Of a stretch of DNA of 31,233 nucleotides, positions 1-7,574 are shown piece after piece (position 1 is the stretch's first letter; the number at the start of each line of letters is the position of its first letter). The translations under genes were made by a program, and so were the position numbers. Source of the DNA: Chloroflexota bacterium (GTDB lineage: Bacteria > Chloroflexota > Chloroflexia > QHBQ01 > JADMIH01); the NCBI GenBank assembly GCA_015478675.1, contig JADMIH010000027.1, positions 1 to 31,233 of the forward strand, read 5' to 3'. Under the pieces are notes generated by a model. The model was not told where the DNA came from, made no database searches, and saw only the letters and a list, made by a program, of their open reading frames with translations.

Positions 1-838
1 TGACACCTGATAAGTAGCGGACCATGTTTGCCGCTTGCACGTCTTCGGCGTTATCGATCCAGAGTGGGAAAGCCGCCGTTTCGCTGGTATTCTCCACATG
101 GTCAAAGGGCGGAACCACCGATACGAGCAGCAAAGTAGCACCGAACCGAGCAGCCAGCACCTGCGCCCCCTCCAGAGCTTGCTCGGCGAAGCGAGAGCCA
201 TCCAGAGGCACCATGATGCTCTTGTACCACTGCTTCTCGCGCACAGAGGCCACGCGGGCCTGGGGGCCTGCCGAGGCAGCCGTACTCACGGGGCCTTCGG
301 CAACGGAGATGTCTTTCTCGAATGCCCTGACCAGTAAGAGCGGCACCGGCGAAGAATGAAGCACCCTTTCGGCTACACTTCCCATGATCCAACGGCGAAT
401 GCCAGTGCGTCCATGTGTAACCATGGCAATCATGTGCACCTCGGGATGCTGCTTCGTGTATTCGACAATATTACCGGCGGGATCGCCCTCCAGTACGATT
501 GTATCTGCGCTTACCCCTTGCCTGCTCACAGCGTCCGCGAGGCCGCGCAGGTACTCCCGCGCACGGGCAGGCTCCTCCTCCCAGGCGTCCCAGGTCGCTG
601 GTGAAGGCACTACGCCTACACCCATTGGATCATAAAGGACAAAGGATGGAACCACCTGGAGCAGCGTAAGCTCGCTCGATGTTGCTTGCGCCAGCCTGAT
701 TGCATGGGGCAGAGCCATTTCGGCGAGCCCCGAGCCGTCAAGGGGAACCAGGAGCCTGTTACCTTTACCGACCCCGCCCGCGCTACCAAGCGCCATGAAA
801 CTTCCGATAGATCTGTCCGATATTGCATCTATTTCCAC
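1..838 (-). CDS. Tandem-domain universal stress protein, C-terminus cut by window edge (USP1)
   Basis: Two UspA-like domains in one chain; the reading frame stays open to base 1, so the C-terminus lies outside. Domain 1 begins with RLLVPLDGSGLAEMALPHA and carries a canonical nucleotide-binding loop, MVTHGRTGIRRWIMGSV. Domain 2 begins KSIMVPLDGSRFAEQALEGA; its ATP loop is beyond the edge. USPs of this type bind ATP and act in the cytoplasm in stress survival; the specific role is unknown. I chose the GTG at 838 because AAGGAGGG lies 7 nt upstream (846-853). This gives an N-terminal extension of about 25 residues before the first strand, longer than in the other four USPs. An in-frame ATG at 796 is the alternative. 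The gene has its own promoter-like element at 1022-1076, so it is probably transcribed apart from the other USPs. Confidence 0.9.
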   Translation of the reverse strand, partial: MEIDAISDRSIGSFMALGSAGGVGKGNRLLVPLDGSGLAEMALPHAIRLAQATSSELTLLQVVPSFVLYDPMGVGVVPSPATWDAWEEEPARAREYLRGLADAVSRQGVSADTIVLEGDPAGNIVEYTKQHPEVHMIAMVTHGRTGIRRWIMGSVAERVLHSSPVPLLLVRAFEKDISVAEGPVSTAASAGPQARVASVREKQWYKSIMVPLDGSRFAEQALEGAQVLAARFGATLLLVSVVPPFDHVENTSETAAFPLWIDNAEDVQAANMVRYLSGV

Positions 839-1197
839 CTGAGTACCCTCCTTGTTGGACCCTTATTCAAGGCAATTCTTATCGCGGCATATGGCGACTT
901 CTCACACTGTGCGTACCGCGCTCGCTCCTTGCCGGAAAGTGATGATCAAGAGATTGTATTGAATAGAACCTTGAACTCGGTATTCCGGTAATGAAGACAA
1001 AAGCGCATATCTTACAATTCAAGCGTAAGGGATGAAGTTATAGATGGTGCTAATTTTGTACTAAGCTTTCATTAAGATCGATGGGACACAGAACTGGAGT
1101 GCAAACATTCACCACAGAGATAACCGAGTTTTGGGATGAACTGACAGCTCTTACAGCAGAGGAGATGCGCTGATTATCCTGGAAGGAGGGAACTCAG
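839..1197. other. Intergenic region between USP2 and USP1
   Basis: This holds the promoter element for USP1 (1022-1076, minus) and a predicted leader of about 175 nt. The 3' part (1081-1197, plus strand) contains a 30-codon ATG ORF (1081-1173) with no good ribosome binding site, and then a strong Shine-Dalgarno serving the small ORF at 1198. No RNA gene or clear terminator was seen. Confidence 0.5.
1022..1076 (-). promoter_or_regulatory. Four-unit 11-bp direct-repeat activator site plus -10 (copy C, upstream of USP1)
   Basis: Read on the minus strand: CTTAATGAAAG (1076-1066), CTTAGTACAAA (1065-1055), ATTAGCACCAT (1054-1044), CTATAACTTCA (1043-1033), then 5 nt, then TACGCT as a -10 (1027-1022). 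No TTGACA-like -35 is present. The same architecture occurs at 6380-6434, 6592-6646 and 25050-25104. Contiguous 11-bp direct repeats ending just upstream of a -10 are typical of OmpR/PhoB-family response regulators. The assignment to that family is inference. The predicted start near 1015 leaves a leader of about 175 nt before USP1. Confidence 0.7.
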
Positions 1198-1284
1198 GTG
1201 GGGTTCGACATGGGTCACAACAAATCCTCGGCAAATGCCGCACGCCAGGGTGGGCCACCGGTCACGAATCAATCGGGAACTTGA
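1198..1284 (+). CDS. Possible 28-residue small protein
   Basis: A 28-codon ORF starting GTG, preceded by GGAAGGAGGG at a 7-nt spacing, which is among the best ribosome binding sites in the window. The 19 nt spanning this site and the start (1183-1201) match the start region of USP1 on the other strand (853-835) at 18 of 19 positions. The product is polar and Gly/Ser/Asn-rich (it contains GHNKSSANAA), with no membrane segment and no family I recognise. It ends two bases from the convergent end of USP2. An ATG at 1210 is an alternative start. It could instead be a remnant of a duplicated initiation region. Confidence 0.3.
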   Translation: MGFDMGHNKSSANAARQGGPPVTNQSGT

Positions 1285-1285
1285 G

Positions 1286-2464
1286 CTATAAGATCCGCAG
1301 GGGTACTGGAGCCGCGTGGGCCGCAAGCTCGTCTTGGGCGCAACACGCCTCTGACTCCCCGACCCCGTATCCCTCTCCGTCTTCTTCCCTTTCGTCGTAC
1401 TCCCCGGTATTTACAAGCAGGACCGGCACGGTCGCCCGCCGCACCACCTCCGTCGCTACGCTGCTCACCCACAGGCGATGGAGACCTCGGTTCTGCTTCG
1501 CATTCAGGCCGTGGCTCGTCATGACGATAAGGTCTGCATGCGTCTCCTCGCTACTTCGTACGATTTCCCCTGCGGGATCACCGTGAGCTATCCTCGTCTG
1601 TACCACGTGCCCCTGGCGTCTGAGTTGCTGCGCCGTCTCTTGCAGATAGAGGTAGAGATTCAGGCTGTTGGCCTCGCCCCACGCCGCCTGCTCCTCCTCT
1701 ATGCCCCGCTCGTGCCGCTCAGTCTCTCGTGTCCCCTGGGTCCGAAGTAAGGTAGCGACATCGCCAGTCGTTTTCGAAGGATCAGCGTTGGGCACCACAG
1801 AAAGTAGCACTAGCGTAACTCCTGACCCCTCGATCGGGTTGTCCGGATTGTTCGGGTTGTTTCGGACCCCACTGAAGGTATATGCGAGAACCTGGCAACG
1901 TCGAAGAGCCTGTTCGGCAAGAGGGGAGCCGTCAAGAGGCACCAGAATCGTACGGTAGGGCGGGTGAGGCGGGTGCGGTGTGGTCGAGCCCGATACCTGT
2001 AAAACAGTTTCACTGTCCGGACTGACCAGCAGCAGAGGCACCGGCGCACTCCGCAACAGCTCCTGCACCACGCTGACGCTCCCAAAGAGTGGGTGGCTGA
2101 TCCCCTTTCCGTAATGCGTCGCAATCGCAATCGCAGAGATACTCGCATCTTGCCTTACCTGACTGACCACCGTTGCAGCCGGGTTTCCTTCCACTGCTTT
2201 GAAGTAGACGACAAGTCCTTGCGACCTGAGAACAGCCGCAACGCCCTCCAGATAGCTTCGCGCTGCACACAACCGTTTCCGTCGGCGCCTAGCCAGGGCA
2301 GGAGCAGATATGCCCCACGCCCCTGTTGAGACCACCTCAACGGGAAGGAGCACTTGCAGCAAGGTCACCGAGTTGCAAGTAGCTCGGGCTAGGGCCACCG
2401 TGTCAGGTAGGACCGCTTCCCCCAGAGGGGAGCCATCAAGTACTGCTAAAATACGTCGCTGCAT
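1286..2464 (-). CDS. Tandem-domain universal stress protein (USP2)
   Basis: 392 residues with two UspA-like domains. Domain 1 starts RRILAVLDGSPLGEAVLPDT and domain 2 starts RTILVPLDGSPLAEQALRRC. Both nucleotide-binding loops depart from the usual G-x2-G-x9-G-S pattern. Domain 1 reads ATHYGKGISHPLFGSV, with Tyr at the second Gly. Domain 2 has about five extra residues (SHGLNAKQNRGLHRLWVSSV) and Ser for the last Gly. ATP binding is therefore doubtful. An Asn/Asp-Pro stretch in domain 2 is encoded by a 9-bp tandem repeat (1836-1862). The ATG at 2464 is preferred over one 33 nt upstream because GGGAGG lies 6 nt before it and the N-terminus then matches its neighbours. It is probably last in a USP5-4-3-2 transcript. 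Confidence 0.9.
   Translation of the reverse strand: MQRRILAVLDGSPLGEAVLPDTVALARATCNSVTLLQVLLPVEVVSTGAWGISAPALARRRRKRLCAARSYLEGVAAVLRSQGLVVYFKAVEGNPAATVVSQVRQDASISAIAIATHYGKGISHPLFGSVSVVQELLRSAPVPLLLVSPDSETVLQVSGSTTPHPPHPPYRTILVPLDGSPLAEQALRRCQVLAYTFSGVRNNPNNPDNPIEGSGVTLVLLSVVPNADPSKTTGDVATLLRTQGTRETERHERGIEEEQAAWGEANSLNLYLYLQETAQQLRRQGHVVQTRIAHGDPAGEIVRSSEETHADLIVMTSHGLNAKQNRGLHRLWVSSVATEVVRRATVPVLLVNTGEYDEREEDGEGYGVGESEACCAQDELAAHAAPVPLRIL
1836..1862. repeat. 9-bp tandem repeat inside USP2
   Basis: Three imperfect 9-bp units (GGGTTGTCC, GGATTGTTC, GGGTTGTTT on the plus strand) encode Asn-Asn-Pro / Asn-Asn-Pro / Asp-Asn-Pro in USP2. The unit length keeps the frame. Confidence 0.7.
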
Positions 2465-2661
2465 AACTTTCCTCCCGATTACAATCCGTTCTAGCACTCC
2501 GTGATAAGTACTTCTCCGGTGCGTGGCTGCATCAGGGAGTGCAGCGCCCCTGTGGGCACTGCGTCAGGGTAGCACTTTTCGAAGCATGTCTCAGCTGCCC
2601 GGCCTAATAGTGCGTCGCTCCTGGGCAGTGCTGTTGGTTTAGAAATTCGGCACGGCATAGG

Positions 2662-3771
2662 TCAGAGGCTAGCGGGCATTTGTTCGGCCACAACTCCCTT
2701 TGCACTGATCATGACGGCTAGCTCCTCGTTCCGCTGCCTCCGCTGCTCCCGCTGCTCCTGGCAGGCCGCCATCTGTGCCCGCACGAGCAGCACCGGGAGC
2801 CTTGCGTCTTGCGTTACCTTTTGGACTACACTTCCACCCAAAAGGCACCGAAGATCGCTGCGGCAACATGTGGACATCACTATCAGACCTGCCCTGGCAT
2901 CAGCAGCGAATCGCAAGATTTCCTCGGCCGGGGCGCCATGTGCCGCCTCGGCTCGCACGGCGAGTCCGCTGGACCTGAGAGCTTCGGCAGTTTTGGATAG
3001 ATAATCTCGCCTCCGCTCTCCCTGGCCGGGGCGATAGCCGTCGTCAGCCTCAGAGCCTTTTTTGGATGGATCTCCAGTCTTCTCGGCGACACGGACTGTG
3101 TCCATTGTATGTACTATATGCACGGCATGCTCCACGTCGCCCACGTGCGGAACCGGCATCACAGAAAGGAGCAGCAATGACGCCCCCATAGCCCGGGCCA
3201 GCATCTGCGCTTGCGCAAGCGCCTGTTCGGCAAGTGCGGAGCCGTCAAGGGGTACTAATATAGTTTCATAGGCTCGCCTGTAAAAGCGCCCTAACGAGCC
3301 TATATTCTCATCAGGGTGGACGAGCAGGATTGGCACTGAGGTCCCGAGCACCTTTTCGGTGACGCTACGATTGAAGGATCGATCCGCGCCCATGCCGCGG
3401 GTCGCCATGACAATCGTCCAGATCGAGGGATCGTTCTCTGCCCTCGAGGAGATTACGGTGGCGGGATCTCCCTCGAGTATCTCTGTTTGCACCGGCAAAC
3501 CCTCGTCCTGTATATCTTCGGCAGTTGCCTCCAGGTAACGATGCTGGAGGGAGCGTCCATCTCTGTGGTCTCCGTTGTCTCGATGGCGCCCATGCATTGC
3601 AGGCGCCCGTGCTGCTCGCGATAAGCTTAAGGCATAGGAATCGGCGGCCGGTGGGGTGACATGCAGAAGTATTAGTCTGCTGGATGTAGCTCTGGCCAAA
3701 GCCACTGCGTGCGGCAGAGCCATGTGCGCGACCATCGTGCCGTCGAGCGGCACCAGAATCTGCTTTTTCAT
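2662..3771 (-). CDS. Tandem-domain universal stress protein with degenerate ATP loops (USP3)
   Basis: 369 residues. Domain 1 starts KQILVPLDGTMVAHMALPHA and domain 2 starts ETILVPLDGSALAEQALAQA. Domain 1 has a His/Arg/Asp-rich insertion (HGRHRDNGDHRDGR) and a loop MATRGMGADRSFNRSV that is one residue short and lacks the final Gly. The domain 2 loop is MSTCCRSDLRCLLGGSV, with Cys-Cys where His-Gly is normal. Both sites look non-canonical, so this member may not bind ATP, or may bind it differently. The C-terminus has a Gln/Arg/Glu-rich stretch from a 9-bp repeat (2732-2758) and a tail of about 30 residues. The ATG is supported by AAGGAG 7 nt upstream. It lies 92 bp downstream of USP4 on the same strand. 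Confidence 0.9.
   Translation of the reverse strand: MKKQILVPLDGTMVAHMALPHAVALARATSSRLILLHVTPPAADSYALSLSRAARAPAMHGRHRDNGDHRDGRSLQHRYLEATAEDIQDEGLPVQTEILEGDPATVISSRAENDPSIWTIVMATRGMGADRSFNRSVTEKVLGTSVPILLVHPDENIGSLGRFYRRAYETILVPLDGSALAEQALAQAQMLARAMGASLLLLSVMPVPHVGDVEHAVHIVHTMDTVRVAEKTGDPSKKGSEADDGYRPGQGERRRDYLSKTAEALRSSGLAVRAEAAHGAPAEEILRFAADARAGLIVMSTCCRSDLRCLLGGSVVQKVTQDARLPVLLVRAQMAACQEQREQRRQRNEELAVMISAKGVVAEQMPASL
2732..2758. repeat. 9-bp tandem repeat in the USP3 C-terminal tail
   Basis: Plus-strand units CGCTGCCTC, CGCTGCTCC, CGCTGCTCC; on the coding strand they give Glu-Gln-Arg, Glu-Gln-Arg, Arg-Gln-Arg. Confidence 0.7.
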
Positions 3772-3863
3772 TGTTTGCTCCTTTTACGGTTGTCGGTCGC
3801 AAGCGGTGCAGACTACCGTTACAACCAGGAATCGGCCCGTTATCTTCCGGCGCATGCCGGGAA

Positions 3864-4976
3864 CTAGTACGTCCTTGATCCAATGGCCTTGCCGCGACGC
3901 TCGGCCACCGGCTCCGGCTGGGACCGGTTATTCTGCGCGCCTGGCCAGATCGTCCCCTCGTTAGTCTGGTCCGCCAGCTGTTGTCGCTGTACCTCCGAGC
4001 TTGCTTCTACCTTTTTCTCTGCTGCCTCTGCTGCCGGTACCCGTACGCCTACCAGGAGCACTGGCAGCTCTGCGGTATGCGTGACCTTCATTGCCACACT
4101 GCCCAGCCACAGGCGCTTCAGACCGCTCCGACCGTGCGTGGCCATTACAATGAGGTCTGCGCCCGCTTCGCGGCCGGCTCGAAGGATCTCCTCCGCCGGA
4201 TCCCCCTCGGAAAGCCGGGTTCGCACGGTTATTCCTGCATCTTCAATATCGAGGGCAACGTCGGCCAGGTAGGCGGCCAACCGCTTCCTCTCACGCTCGT
4301 TCAGAACTTCTATCCGGCGCATGGTCTCAGCGCGTCTTGCCACGATAAGGTCTCCGACGGCATTAGCCACCGAGAGCAGGAGCAGAGACGCTCCTGTGGC
4401 AGCCGCCAGCGGTTGCGCCTGTTCGAGCGCTTGTTCAGCCAGCAGAGACCCATCCAGAGGGACCAGGATAGTACGGTAGGCGGGCAGGTCGGCAACGGAC
4501 AGAGAAACCTCCATCTCAGCGTCGTCCGCCGCGGGGCGTATAAGCACGAGCGGTGTGGGGGCTGCGTGCAGTATCTTCTCGGCAACGCTACCCAACAGCC
4601 AACGGCTTAGCCCGCTCCTGCCATGCGTCGCCATAACGATCATTGATGTTTGGGTGCTCTGTTGGGCGTGCAAGATGATCTGCTCTGCGGCCTCGCCTTC
4701 CACCATCCTGGTCTGCACAGTGGTGCCATCGGCCTCGAGGCGTCCGGCGATGCTCGCCAGATATTCTTGGGCTATACCTAGCATCTTCTTATGATACGTC
4801 CAGGTGGTCGATTCGATCGGAACAGCCCAAACGAGTGGATTGACCCCCGGCGGCGGTGTAACCACCCAAATCAGGGTCAGCCCACTGCCGATGGCGCGGG
4901 CCATAGCCGCGGCGTGCGGCAAAGCTTGCTCTGCCAGTTTTGATCCATCCAGTGGGACGAGTATTTGTCGTTGCAT
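3864..4976 (-). CDS. Tandem-domain universal stress protein, canonical ATP loops (USP4)
   Basis: 370 residues and the best-preserved member of the cluster. Domain 1 starts RQILVPLDGSKLAEQALPHA with loop MATHGRSGLSRWLLGSV. Domain 2 starts RTILVPLDGSLLAEQALEQA with loop MATHGRSGLKRLWLGSV. Both fit the ATP-binding UspA subfamily pattern, so it is likely a cytoplasmic nucleotide-binding stress protein. A polar tail of about 60 residues (from roughly 310, rich in Glu, Gln and Arg) follows domain 2 and has no recognisable fold. AAAGGA upstream of the ATG supports the start. It sits 119 bp downstream of USP5 and probably shares its promoter. Confidence 0.93.
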   Translation of the reverse strand: MQRQILVPLDGSKLAEQALPHAAAMARAIGSGLTLIWVVTPPPGVNPLVWAVPIESTTWTYHKKMLGIAQEYLASIAGRLEADGTTVQTRMVEGEAAEQIILHAQQSTQTSMIVMATHGRSGLSRWLLGSVAEKILHAAPTPLVLIRPAADDAEMEVSLSVADLPAYRTILVPLDGSLLAEQALEQAQPLAAATGASLLLLSVANAVGDLIVARRAETMRRIEVLNERERKRLAAYLADVALDIEDAGITVRTRLSEGDPAEEILRAGREAGADLIVMATHGRSGLKRLWLGSVAMKVTHTAELPVLLVGVRVPAAEAAEKKVEASSEVQRQQLADQTNEGTIWPGAQNNRSQPEPVAERRGKAIGSRTY

Positions 4977-5078
4977 TGTTTTTCCTTTCTGGAACCGTCT
5001 GCTGTTATCAGCTTGCCTCTGTTATGCGTTTCTATGTGATATCTTTACTCTATGATGTTCTATAGCCGCTCGAGGCCA

Positions 5079-5094
5079 CCGGACTCGCGTCCGG
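5079..5094. other. Small GC-rich hairpin after USP5
   Basis: CCGGAC-TCGC-GTCCGG, a perfect 6-bp stem with a 4-nt loop, one base beyond the USP5 stop codon. No T-tract follows on the minus strand, so it is a weak terminator or an mRNA-end stabiliser at best. Confidence 0.35.
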
Positions 5095-5095
5095 C

Positions 5096-6178
5096 TCACG
5101 GGAGGCGTAACACCGGCACCTTAGCGCTTCGTCTGCCCACCTCGGCCACCGTCTCCGGAGGGGTCTGGGTGCCCTGGAGCTCCTCCGGGTTACCTGCCAC
5201 ACGTTTGTTTGAGCGCTGCCCGGGCGAGGCCGCTTCCTTTACCGGGACTAGCAGCACGGGCAATCTCGCCTCCTGCACTACCTTGAGCGCCACACTCCCG
5301 AGCAGCAGGTCCTGTAGCCCGTGCCCTCCCCTGATACTTCGTGAGGCGCTCTGGGTTGGCATGATGATTATGTCCGGCCCTAGCCGGTCGGCTTCGACTA
5401 CTATCGCCTCAGCGGGGTTACCCTGCGCTATCCGCGCCTCTACCTTCAGTCCCGCGACCCGCAAAGCATCCGCTGTCTCCGCAAGATAGCAGGCTGTGCG
5501 CTCGTTCTCCACCTGCCAGGCATCAGCGTACAACTGGAGACTGGCGGCTCCCAGGTAAACGGCCATGCCCGCAAGCGCTGGTACGGCCGCAACGAGTACC
5601 AAAGCGGCTCCTGAGGCCACTGCCAGTAGCCGCGCCTGTTCGAGCGCCTGCTCCGCCGGCGTGGACCCGTCCAGGGCGACCATGAGCGTGCGGTAAGTCG
5701 CAGGGTAAGCGTGCCGCGCCAATTGTTGGTCTTCATCGGGGCGAATAAGTAAGAGAGGTACGGGAGACGTCTGCAGCACCTTCTCCGCAACGCTACCGAA
5801 GAACCAGCGTCCCAGCCCGCTGCGTCCGTGCGTGGACATCGCGATGAGAAAGATGCTTGGGTCCTGAGAGACCTCTGACGCTATTACCTTCGCTGCATCG
5901 CCCTCTCGCACTCGGCTCTCTACTTCGACCCCTTCCACCCTCAATCCTTCTTCCACGCTCGACAGATAGGTGTGAGCCCGCGCAAAGTCCTCCTTATGAC
6001 CCTGCGACAGTGCTGAGCGAGATGTGCTCCACGTCGCGGAGCGGGTATGCACCAGTGGAGGAACGACCTGCAGCAGGACCAGTGAACTGGAGGTGGCGCG
6101 GGCCATGGCTGAGGCGTCAGGTAAAACGTGCTCTGCCAGTGTTGAGCCATCCAACGGCACGATTATTTGTCTTAGCAT
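5096..6178 (-). CDS. Tandem-domain universal stress protein, first gene of the USP5-2 run (USP5)
   Basis: 360 residues. Domain 1 starts RQIIVPLDGSTLAEHVLPDA and has a canonical loop, MSTHGRSGLGRWFFGSV. Domain 2 starts RTLMVALDGSTPAEQALEQA. Its loop region (MPTQSASRSIRGGHGL, then QDLLLGSV) is several residues longer and lacks the HG pair, so only the first domain looks able to bind ATP in the usual way. The ATG at 6178 has AAAGGAG about 9 nt upstream. It is the promoter-proximal member: the repeat element at 6380-6434 points toward it, leaving a leader of nearly 200 nt. It is divergent from the cupin gene at 6766. Confidence 0.92.
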   Translation of the reverse strand: MLRQIIVPLDGSTLAEHVLPDASAMARATSSSLVLLQVVPPLVHTRSATWSTSRSALSQGHKEDFARAHTYLSSVEEGLRVEGVEVESRVREGDAAKVIASEVSQDPSIFLIAMSTHGRSGLGRWFFGSVAEKVLQTSPVPLLLIRPDEDQQLARHAYPATYRTLMVALDGSTPAEQALEQARLLAVASGAALVLVAAVPALAGMAVYLGAASLQLYADAWQVENERTACYLAETADALRVAGLKVEARIAQGNPAEAIVVEADRLGPDIIIMPTQSASRSIRGGHGLQDLLLGSVALKVVQEARLPVLLVPVKEAASPGQRSNKRVAGNPEELQGTQTPPETVAEVGRRSAKVPVLRLP

Positions 6179-6379
6179 CTGAACCTACTCCTTTCATTGC
6201 GTGAACCCTCAAGGCTCATACTCGCCGAAGCCGCCCTTGTCCGCATATGCCACCCGATCTCGCCTACACTCTTGAAGGCGGCTTCATAGCGGCGCGCCCC
6301 GGTCGCATCGGCTGGGGAGCCAATGCACAACTACAGGCGTATCAGCCTACTCACTACTCAGGGGTGCCCCTTCATTTTT

Positions 6380-6434
6380 ATTGTAGTTGGGAAGCTCTAA
6401 GATACAGACAGGGAAATACTAAGGTTCTATTAAG
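6380..6434 (-). promoter_or_regulatory. Four-unit 11-bp direct-repeat activator site plus -10 (copy D, upstream of USP5)
   Basis: On the minus strand: CTTAATAGAAC (6434-6424), CTTAGTATTTC (6423-6413), CCTGTCTGTAT (6412-6402), CTTAGAGCTTC (6401-6391), a 5-nt gap, then TACAAT (6385-6380). Spacing is identical to the other three copies. There is no -35 consensus. It is predicted to drive USP5-USP4-USP3-USP2. Confidence 0.75.
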
Positions 6435-6591
6435 AATCGGGCGTCGGGCACACGAGATATGCGGGGCAACGACTCGTCCCCACTGCCCCTTGCTGCCACG
6501 TGCCTCCAATCCCGCAGTCTTGCGGGCACAGGCCGGAAAGCTGTAGCCTGCCGCGCCCTGCTGTGCCGGGCTGTGCCCTGGAACGTTTTAT

Positions 6592-6646
6592 CTTAACGAT
6601 ATCTTAGTAATCCCCCCACACTATCGTTAAAGTTCGCACTCATAAT
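6592..6646 (+). promoter_or_regulatory. Four-unit 11-bp direct-repeat activator site plus -10 (copy A, upstream of cupin)
   Basis: CTTAACGATAT (6592-6602), CTTAGTAATCC (6603-6613), CCCCACACTAT (6614-6624), CGTTAAAGTTC (6625-6635), a 5-nt gap, CATAAT (6641-6646). The predicted start near 6653 gives a leader of about 113 nt before the cupin ATG. Confidence 0.75.
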
Positions 6647-6765
6647 GAAAGCATAAGGACGGCTCGGGATAGTGCTCGAGTTCACGTCCCATGTTACGCA
6701 ACAGTCGCCGACGCGCTCACCACGCGCTACCTACAATTGAACTAACGCACAAGGAGAGACCAGCC

Positions 6766-7182
6766 ATGCCCGGTTACGTCACGAATATTGAGGAAGAAAC
6801 CATAAACAATAAACACTTCAGAAAGGTCCTGTTTACGGCACCCCACAGCCAGTTAGTGGTGATGAGCCTCAACCCTGGAGAGGAAATTGGAGAGGAGGTA
6901 CACGACCTGGACCAGTTCATCCGCATCGAGACGGGCCAGGCCGAGATAATCCTGGGCGATGAAGCTCACCGTGTCAGTGGCGACTACGTCGCTGTTATTC
7001 CTGCTGGAACCAGGCATAACGTGACCAACGTGTCTCCCACTGAGCCGCTGAAGCTCTACACTATCTACTCTCCTCCCGAACACGAACCTGCCACGCTTCA
7101 CAGGACCAAAAGGGAGGCTGACGAAGCCGAAAAAGTGCACAGATCAGACGAATTAGATCGTAGGTTGCAAACGCCAGCGTGA
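6766..7182 (+). CDS. Cupin-domain protein
   Basis: 138 residues with one cupin (double-stranded beta-helix) domain over about residues 25-105. The first cupin motif is visible around GEEIGEEVHDLDQFIRIETG, with His and Glu positions suited to a metal; the second motif is around PAGTRHNVTNVS. The C-terminal 30 residues are charged (KREADEAEKVHRSDELDRR). Small single-domain cupins of this kind bind a metal ion, but the substrate cannot be read from sequence. AAGGAG at 6751-6756, 9 nt before ATG 6766, fixes the start; an in-frame ATG at 6691 has no such site. Control by copy A of the repeat element places it in the same putative regulon as the USPs. The next gene is 390 bp away. Confidence 0.85.
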   Translation: MPGYVTNIEEETINNKHFRKVLFTAPHSQLVVMSLNPGEEIGEEVHDLDQFIRIETGQAEIILGDEAHRVSGDYVAVIPAGTRHNVTNVSPTEPLKLYTIYSPPEHEPATLHRTKREADEAEKVHRSDELDRRLQTPA

Positions 7183-7511
7183 CCTCCTACGCTTGGGCAT
7201 CAGGGCCACACGCTGGAGCCAGGCTCCACCGGCTCAATTCATGCAGCATAATTCCTGTCCGAGTGTTGTTGCGCATCTGCCAACTCTGCGCATAAGCGTA
7301 CTGCCCTGTAGAGGAAGTCGGAGACTTATCGCAGTTGCAGCCTCGCCGAAGCAGATGTTTCCCCGAGGGCATAGGGAAGAGCGAGGTAAAGGAACTTGCA
7401 TCGCTGATAGCCGCACGGAGAGCAAAAGGCGCCCAAAGTACCGAGATCGGCGCCGACAGCAACGACTGGCACGATGACTGAACGTGGATGTGGTGAAACC
7501 GGGGTGGGGAA
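7183..7511. other. Non-coding gap between cupin and the TrmB-like operon
   Basis: I see no convincing gene. A small perfect inverted repeat (TGGAGCC-A-GGCTCCA, 7214-7228) lies 32 nt after the cupin stop but has no T-tract. ORFs in this stretch on either strand lack ribosome binding sites and family resemblance. Confidence 0.4.
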
Positions 7512-7562
7512 TTGACAAATGTAACGGGGTGGAGTATATAGTAGTAGTAATAGCTACTACTA
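7512..7562 (+). promoter_or_regulatory. Sigma-70 promoter with overlapping palindromic operator
   Basis: TTGACA (7512-7517), a 17-bp spacer, TATATA (7535-7540). A perfect 9-bp inverted repeat, TAGTAGTAG / CTACTACTA with a 6-nt centre (7539-7562), overlaps the -10, the expected start point and the leader. It stops just before the AAGGA of the downstream gene. A protein bound here would block initiation, and in RNA the same sequence could form a hairpin beside the ribosome binding site. TrmB-family regulators commonly bind such palindromes; autorepression is inference. Confidence 0.75.
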
Positions 7563-7574
7563 AGGATGGTCCGC

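Larger units (their letters stand above)
6179..6765. promoter_or_regulatory. Divergent control region between USP5 and cupin
   Basis: 587 bp holding two oppositely oriented copies of the 11-bp repeat element (6380-6434 toward the USPs, 6592-6646 toward the cupin). A 99-codon plus-strand ORF at 6247-6546 overlaps the first copy, has no ribosome binding site and resembles nothing I know, so I do not call it. Confidence 0.6.

Noticed and set aside
6247..6546. 99-codon plus-strand ORF in the USP5-cupin intergenic region
   Set aside because: It overlaps promoter element D, has no ribosome binding site and no recognisable family.
7214..7228. TGGAGCC-A-GGCTCCA as a terminator for the cupin
   Set aside because: The loop is too small unless base pairs are lost, and no T-tract follows.
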